This document shows positions 57,686 to 64,000 of a DNA stretch of 64,000 nucleotides, one piece after another. Source of the stretch: Phytoseiulus persimilis. Lineage: Eukaryota > Arthropoda > Arachnida > Mesostigmata > Phytoseiidae. The notes under the pieces were generated by a model that ran no database searches, was not told where the DNA came from, and saw nothing but the letters and a program-made list of their open reading frames with translations. How positions within the stretch are numbered: the first letter of the stretch is position 1; each line of letters starts with the position of its first letter. A program made the position numbers and the translations under genes. The stretch covers positions 11,238,211 to 11,302,210 of the forward strand of contig CM075104.1 of assembly GCA_037576195.1 (NCBI GenBank). Direction: 5' to 3'.

Positions 57686-60600
57686 GTGTCGAGACGATGC
57701 ATATGAAGGAGACAATCAGGATAGCTCGAGCCAGAAGTGCCATCGTCACACATCGGCTCCGTGGAGAATTTCCAGAGCCCGTTCGATCTCGGTGCAGAGC
57801 TTCGATCTCCTGCGGTCGAGGCTCGCTTGGAAAATATCGCGAAAGCGTGGACAATGAGCGCGGCATATCATGGCAGAATTATGATGAATCTGGAACGGGG
57901 AAACTGAGCCATGAGTGAAGCAGCCTCGTCCGTGGGCTGCAGCGTGGCCCAATTGTTTGACAATCTAATGCTTGTCCGTTTTAGGTCTAATTTATCAGAA
58001 CACTAGAGTCGTTCTCGTGAGAAACATAAGAGGGAGAAACCGTCGGGTCGCTTCCTCTCACAACAGATCAGTGCGCCCTGGGGAAGTGAACGGTGAGAAA
58101 ATTAGAGTGTTGTTCTAGATCTATGTAGCGCTGCTCTACGTCGGCTGGTTGATCCGCTCGCTGCTCTGTTGAGCACACGGCGCGCCCTCTGCGAGAACCA
58201 GACTTTCGGAAGGTTTTCATCCGTCAACCGCTCGATGATCACTCCAAAGTCTATCGCGGATCCTTGTGCTTCGACGAGGTGCCAGTGGCTTCTAGGATGG
58301 CAGCACATCAGAGCGAAGAACTTCTCCTCTTTCCACAATGTGTCCATTCGTCTCGCTCCTTCCGAGTGAATCACAAACTTTCGCGAGCAGCCGTTCCAGC
58401 TTTTCACATTCTACTATTCCGTAGAGAAAGCTGCGCGCGATCGGCTGAAACCGCGTCCTGAAAGTTGGTACTCTGCCATTTTTGGTCGAATCCATAGCAG
58501 AATTCTTTCGGGCGAAGACGCATTCCTGCAATACATTACCAACATCATCGTCTTGCCATTGTCTTGTCTGTCCGAACTCGAGTAGAGGCTTCTTCTTATC
58601 GCAGCCTTTGTTGTTCAGCTTGTTGTGTCCCTTGGGCGCATTGTTGACCGCTGACTTTGAGCGGGCTGGAGTTTCTCGGAGATAGAATCAGAGATCGCTT
58701 CAGTATGTTTTACGGTTTCACCCGAACAAGCAAAACGATGCATCCACGTCGTAGAGTCGTTACGCCTAGAGTCCGACCGAGCATATCTACATCAGACCAG
58801 CGTAAATAACGAGCCGAAGTCCCATCCTATAAAGAACGAGCCAGACGACAAGATGATGAGAACAGCTCGGCATGATGACGCGGTGATTAGTAGGGCGTTC
58901 CTCTGTTTGCCGTCGCCTCCCATTAACATCATCACGATAATATTTGAGGAACAGCACACTCCACTGAGCCTTGTGACCTTGGCACGTGCTATGAGCGAAC
59001 ATCTCAGAATCGAAGTTCTCGACCTCGTGTATCCAGCTCGGTCTGGCAGGAGAGAAACGACAACCAGGAGAGTGTTTCCGGGCGACGGCGTTGCTCGACG
59101 GCTTTCTCTGGAGAAAATTTCCACTTCCACGTCCCTGCCGCCATCTCCCACTCGGAATCAGAAACATTAGACTTTCTGAATCCGAAAACTGTGACGTCCA
59201 AACTCCAGTTTCGGATGCCGAGCGCGAGCCATATTTTCGCCTGAAATAAATATCGATCCAATCGTCGTCGGAGATTTCTTCCGAGACCTCAACGCGTTTC
59301 CGTAGCCCATGGCCCCGGAACGCCACTTCGGAGAAATCTCCAGGGAAAGAAGGGAGACCGGGGGAGAGAACAGATGACAGGGGTTGTTCTTGGAAATGAT
59401 CGAATTCCACAGAGCAGAGGGTCTCGGCAACGCTCGCTCAGTGGTTTCTCGGAAGCCACGCGTAGGCCCCGATTTCCGCGACGAAAAATGGAAGCAGGCT
59501 GCGTGCGCGAGCGCGTTCGCCGACTGTCCCGGTTCCCATGGCTCGGATTGATTCCCGTGGATGCCTTTTACATCCGCGGACGGTCTCAGCAGACATGTTG
59601 CGGGGACTCGCCATTGCTCGCGCACCTCATGCGCGTATGTGCTCTGCAAGTTGTTACAGGGGCTCAGTCGAGTCGAGGAACATTCTCCGAGAAATTCGCC
59701 GCGGAATACATACAAACATCCCGAGACCCCGGCATTCTCTGCTTGGTTACAGGGGAAAGGCTTGAACCCCTACGCTACGCATCCGCAGCCAAATGTTGCC
59801 AACGCGCTCATATTTGTCCTGGGCAAACAATGACTTCAAAGGAGCAAACAGGAATTGTCGAAGGCCGTTCGGGTCCAACGTAATCATCGGATCAGGAAAG
59901 CTGGGAGAGGAGGAGAGAGGACGTTCGGGAAGGATACAGAAGGACATGTGGCACCAGGAGTGTTCGAACGCGGGTCGGAGGCTTTCCCGGCGGACGGAGG
60001 TTTATCGAAAAATGCTGGAGGAGCAAGCGGACCGGGGGGAGGCGAGGGGATTTCCCGGAGACACACGCGAGGATCACCTGAAGCGTGGCGGAGAATCGCT
60101 CAAGGAGAGGCGAAGGGTTGCCAAACGCAAACCGAGAGAGCGAGAAGAGGGGGAGCAACCCTGGGAATGAGGGGCTTGCGAACGCCCTTGGTGCGAAATG
60201 AAGTCCACCGGGCACCGCCCATCAGTCGTTCTCTTCCGGTCGGACTTCTGTACGTCCGCTCAAGCGTCCATCTGTGAGTCCGCGCTCTGTTTCTCTCTAT
60301 TGCTCAGGGCCGGCTCTCTTCGACTTCGCTCCTCGGCTCGTCGACGTCGCCGGCAGCAGCAGTGGCGGCCGTGGCAGCGCCGCCACCGCTGATGAGGCTC
60401 AAGCTGGTAATGTTGGTAAGGCCGGCTGCATGTGGCGCCCATCGTCCCGCCAAGCACTCGGTTGGCCAGCAGAGCCCTCTGGCGAGTGGCCCGAGCCGCT
60501 GTTCTGGGCATGCGCCAGCCACTCTGCATCTTCTCTCAAACAACAGTGTGTCCCAATTCGAGACGATCGGGCCGATCCCGCGGTTTGCGAGCGAGAAGGA

Positions 60601-62997
60601 TTCGGTGGAGTTCGCATGAATTTGCTCGCTCCTGTGGACAACAACGTGCGTCGTCTCTGGTGGAGGTGTCCGTGTGGTGATGTGCTTGTCCGGCCCTCCG
60701 GGGCGACTACGCGGCCCCGTCGTTGATTTCGTTGTTATTGGTGCTGGCGTTGCCGCACATAGTTTGTCGGTGTCAAGCAGACCGCGTTGTCCCTTCGCTC
60801 TCGAGCAGGCCTCCGCTGCCGCCACCTCCGAGGCTCCTTGGTGTTCGTTGCTGGTGCACGAACCGTGAGGAGGCTAACAACGTCGACGACCACGACAAGT
60901 GAGTGAGTCAGTGAGCCTGGACTCCATCACAGTTGCCCGTGGCGCTCCACAACGAACGGCACCGAGGAGGCCAAGGGAGCAGCCAGGCGCGCGCGGTGGA
61001 GTTATTTTCCGTTGTGATTGGTTCGAACTCTGTGGCTGCAGCGGCATCTCCGACAGGAACACCATCTCCATTTCCGCTAACGGTCGCAGGAGCAGCGATC
61101 GAGTCGACGGAGGGAGCTTAAGGCTGCGTGATCGCCTGGCGACTCCGCGATGACCCCAAACCCGAGACCAACGCTGGCCCCATAGAGGAATAGTCCTACT
61201 GCGAGCCATCGGTGAGAACAGTCGAGTCCGGGGTCGGTTCGTTCTACGTTCCGCCGCCCTTCGTTCGCCGTTCCGTTGCTCCGTCTGTTGTCAAAAATCC
61301 TCGGATTGTGACTGCAGCATCATCGGTCACTTGACGAAGCTCGTTCGCCACGTTCCATTCCCGCCTCGTCGGTGCCGATTCGTGTCTGTTCAACTCATTG
61401 TTTACTTTATGAATTATTGAAGTCGGCCTCCGCGCCGGAAAATCGAGTCCGAACATCGAGCAAGCGACACAGGAACAGAGATCGACGTTCGCACCTCCTA
61501 CCAGGAGCTATATCGACAGCATAGACATATCCAGCGGGGGCAAGACTCGGACTAGGGCAAGCGCTCCTTCAGGTCTTCGTGACGATTGCGGAGGAGGAAG
61601 GAGCCGTTTCGGCGACGCTTCCCAACCACTTCGATAAAGTTATCGTCGAAGCTACGCAGGACTCGTCGTCCTCGCCTCGCTGCCGAACCTGTCCTCCTCG
61701 TTCCTCTCCGGAACGTTTCCTCCTTCGGACTCGCTCGAGTCGACGTCGCCACCACCGCTGTTCGATTTCGCTCCCCTCATATTGATTATCATCAGCAGCA
61801 GCGCTACGACCGGAGAAGTTTCTGCTGGCGAGCTATTATCGTCGTCTTCGCACCTTCCGTCTGATTTTCTCTCGATGTCTCTGTTCAACTGTGAGTGAGT
61901 GAGTGCGTGCGTGCGTGCGGTCGTGCTGCGTTCGTGCTTCTGCTGGCCCTTCCCAACGTGCGGGGCTCGGTTTCAATTCGCAAACCGGCCAGAGACGGTC
62001 CGTGCAGACATTTCAGTGCGTGTGCAAGAGTATCTGCGAGCGGAGCAGTAGAGTGTGATAGGCGGCGGCGGCGGCAACACTGCGGAGCGAAAAGAAACAA
62101 GGGAGGAACATTTAATAGGTGCCTCGGGCTGAGTTCAACTTGTCGCGGCGGAATTGCGAACAAAACGACCGCTGGCACCGCCACGCCCCGCATCCACACG
62201 GTATTACAATCATCAGCAACAACGAGGAAGGGAAGGACCGTACGCTATCGTTTTGCGAAAGTCGCTGGAGTCGCTCGTTGAATGAATGCCAACCCGCCCG
62301 TTCGTTTGATCGCTTGTCCGAATGACTTGTTATCAATGATAATATTTCCTGCAACGATCTCTCTGTGAAAGGCTCAACGCATCGTCGTCGTCTCATTCTT
62401 GTCCATCAACGAGTCATCTTCGTCGTAGCTATTGTTTTCGGGCTACACCAAACTTCAATCGCCGCGAGGACGAACGTTCCGCAATCGAGTCATTAGCGCG
62501 ACATCAACGCGTGTCGCTCGCTCTAACCGTTCGCCCGACTCGAGTCCATCTGCTGTTTACCATAAATCTTCATCATTGGTTAACGAACGACGCTGGAAGA
62601 ACGACCACGAGGCTCGGCGAGAACTTCCACCCGGTCTTCCCATGTTCGTTCGACCGATTCAACGATCCGGATCTCTCGCTCACGATTAGCGCGCTCTGGT
62701 TTACGGCGTGTTGTCTTCGGCTTCTCTCCGACAACTTTTCGGGGAGTTTCGCATCCCCCAATAACCCAGGATCTCCAACGTCTTGAGACGAAGTTCCCCG
62801 ATTTCGAAGCTTTCTGAGTGCCCGCTCGGAGAGTCATTCTCGTGCCACACGCGTGAATCCAGAGACTTGCATTGTACACAACGACGAGTACCGATCGGCT
62901 GGCTCCCACACCGCGGATTGTAAACTCGAGCTGAAGAGCAGCGAGCAGACAGGACGTCCAATAGGAAAAATATCGTTCCAACAATCAACAAACGAAA
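57686..62997. other. Unassigned region, probably including the 5' leader of the right-edge gene
   Basis: The - strand frame 59410-58787 is open for 207 codons and starts MEFDHFQEQPLSSVLSPGL, with SEEISDDDWIDIYFR; it matches no family and its length can occur by chance. From about 60.2 kb the DNA is rich in CAG/GCC triplets, CpG and a (GTGA)/(GTGC) simple repeat at 61891-61920. This resembles a promoter plus long 5' UTR for the exon at 62998. No TATA box was placed. Confidence 0.3.
61891..61920. repeat. GTGA then GTGC tetranucleotide repeat
   Basis: Three to four GTGA units pass into GTGC units. It begins right after CAACT, so it also presents several overlapping GT(G)AGT donor-like sites, which could mark the 3' end of a 5' UTR exon. 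Confidence 0.65.
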
Positions 62998-63091
62998 ATG
63001 CTGTACCACGACGCTATGGGCAACGGCAACTCACCCGTACGATGGGCGCTGGCGTCTTGGGTACTGTGTGCGTACCTCGTTTCAGCAGTTG
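62998..63091 (+). CDS. First coding exon of a secreted or membrane protein (partial gene)
   Basis: ATG at 62998 (or an in-frame ATG at 63016) is followed by a signal-peptide-like sequence, PVRWALASWVLCAYLVSAVG, with basic, hydrophobic and small-residue parts in order. The exon ends at a strong donor, CAGTTG|GTGAGT, in phase 1. The context AACGAAAATG is acceptable. The remaining exons lie beyond the window, so the product cannot be named. A receptor or secreted factor is likely, given the GC-rich leader and the following intron of at least 0.9 kb. Confidence 0.5.
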
Positions 63092-64000
63092 GTGAGTATT
63101 CGATCTCGTTGGTTGCATGTATGAATATCGACCCTACAATGATCCCGGGCTTCGACATACTCTTTCAACGTGGTTTTCGGATCATGTTCCTGGGAAGGTT
63201 TCGGGAAAACCGTTCGAGAGAGCCGTTCTGCTCTGATACTTCTGGATTGGCACGGATACTGACGCAAGACCGACAAGAACTTCACACAGAGCTCGACAGG
63301 GAAAACGCGCGGAGCACCTGACGGAGCCTGTGGAGTGAGCCGTTTTGATGTCTAATCAAAAGCTCACTGAGAGCCCGACGCCTGTGTTGATGGTAAATCC
63401 GACACGTCACTCAGTGGTATAAGTGGAATACTCCTCCCAATATTCCAAACCGAAACTCTGGAGAGCTATGACTCGATGACCAGTGGGGGATCGAGCAAGC
63501 GACACTTGGAGCTGATTTGGATCGATGAAGATTCTCATCCGATTACGGACGATTCTTTCAAGTTTAAGCTTCTCGAAGAATGAGAAGCATCCTGAGCCGG
63601 GTCCGCGAAGCTCTCACATTATATCGGGCACGGTCTATCAGAGTGGCCGCAGTGACAGTGGTGCGGGGCATTAAGTCGAGAGCCACGCTCAGATTGCCAG
63701 AAATACAAAGCTCTTTGTTCTGAAGCTGGGGGAGCGAAAATAGAAGATATTCATTCCCGAGTGCGATGCCACGTTACCTTCTTTTTACGGTGCGGGTCGC
63801 GACATGAGAAGGTCGACCGGTGGTGCGTTTTCCATCACCAAACCTCCTCGACGGAGGAACTCCCTTGAAATCTGACTCACTCACTGGGAACCGGATGTTC
63901 GGAGTGCCACAACTTGCCGTCAGGACCAGGTGGTCAAACGTGAAAGCTCATGAACGACGGCGTTGCGTTGTTTCCCGAAGCTGGGCGGAAAGGAGTTCTC
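63092..64000 (+). other. Presumed first intron of the right-edge gene
   Basis: It starts with GTGAGT. No second exon with matching phase and convincing coding content was found before the window ends. Only short frames are present. Confidence 0.4.

Overview
The window is nuclear DNA of an arthropod. It is close to 50% GC, with compact genes and GT-AG introns mostly of about 110-145 bp. Its anchor is a complete Ultrabithorax (Ubx) Hox gene at 23.5-36.1 kb on the + strand. The homeodomain is the invariant arthropod Ubx type, followed by the UbdA peptide. A single Hox gene set among unrelated housekeeping genes, in a compact genome with an extra intron inside the homeodomain, fits what is published for phytoseiid mites such as Metaseiulus/Galendromus, where the Hox cluster has fallen apart and introns turn over fast. 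The species is an inference, not something the sequence proves. I see no CRISPR array, rRNA, credible tRNA or bacterial-style gene.

Left arm, 0-23 kb. A SWT1-like PIN-domain ribonuclease (four exons, - strand) stands head-to-head with UBAC2, an ER rhomboid-like protein with a C-terminal UBA domain (five exons, + strand). UBAC2 runs tail-to-tail into RPS17 (two exons, - strand). From about 7.8 to 23.5 kb there are many open frames but no family I can name. One possible multi-exon gene lies at 12.4-13.6 kb and one at 20.8-21.3 kb, both on the - strand and both weakly supported.

Centre, 23-36.6 kb. Ubx has three coding exons. Exon 1 carries the N-terminus and the FYPWM hexapeptide. An 11.4-kb intron follows. 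Exon 2 carries homeodomain residues 1-58. After a 289-bp intron, exon 3 supplies homeodomain residues 59-60, UbdA and the C-terminus. The 3' UTR has a Pumilio-type element and a poly(A) signal.

Right arm, 36.6-64 kb. This holds a 5'-truncated LINE relic (39.3-39.7 kb), a poorly resolved + strand gene ending at 42.44 kb, an intronless gene for a protein with three tandem RING-like zinc modules (42.55-43.76 kb), RPL31 (three exons, 45.87-46.76 kb) and a nearly full-length APE-type non-LTR retrotransposon on the - strand (54.1-57.7 kb). The last-named has an intact endonuclease and reverse transcriptase frame but two in-frame stops. At the right edge is the first coding exon of a secreted or membrane protein whose remainder lies outside the window.

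The recognised genes do not form a pathway. They cover ribosome structure (RPS17, RPL31), RNA surveillance (SWT1), ER ubiquitin biology (UBAC2) and body patterning (Ubx). All exon boundaries were derived by hand from splice signals, frame and family resemblance. Large tracts remain unassigned and are described as such.
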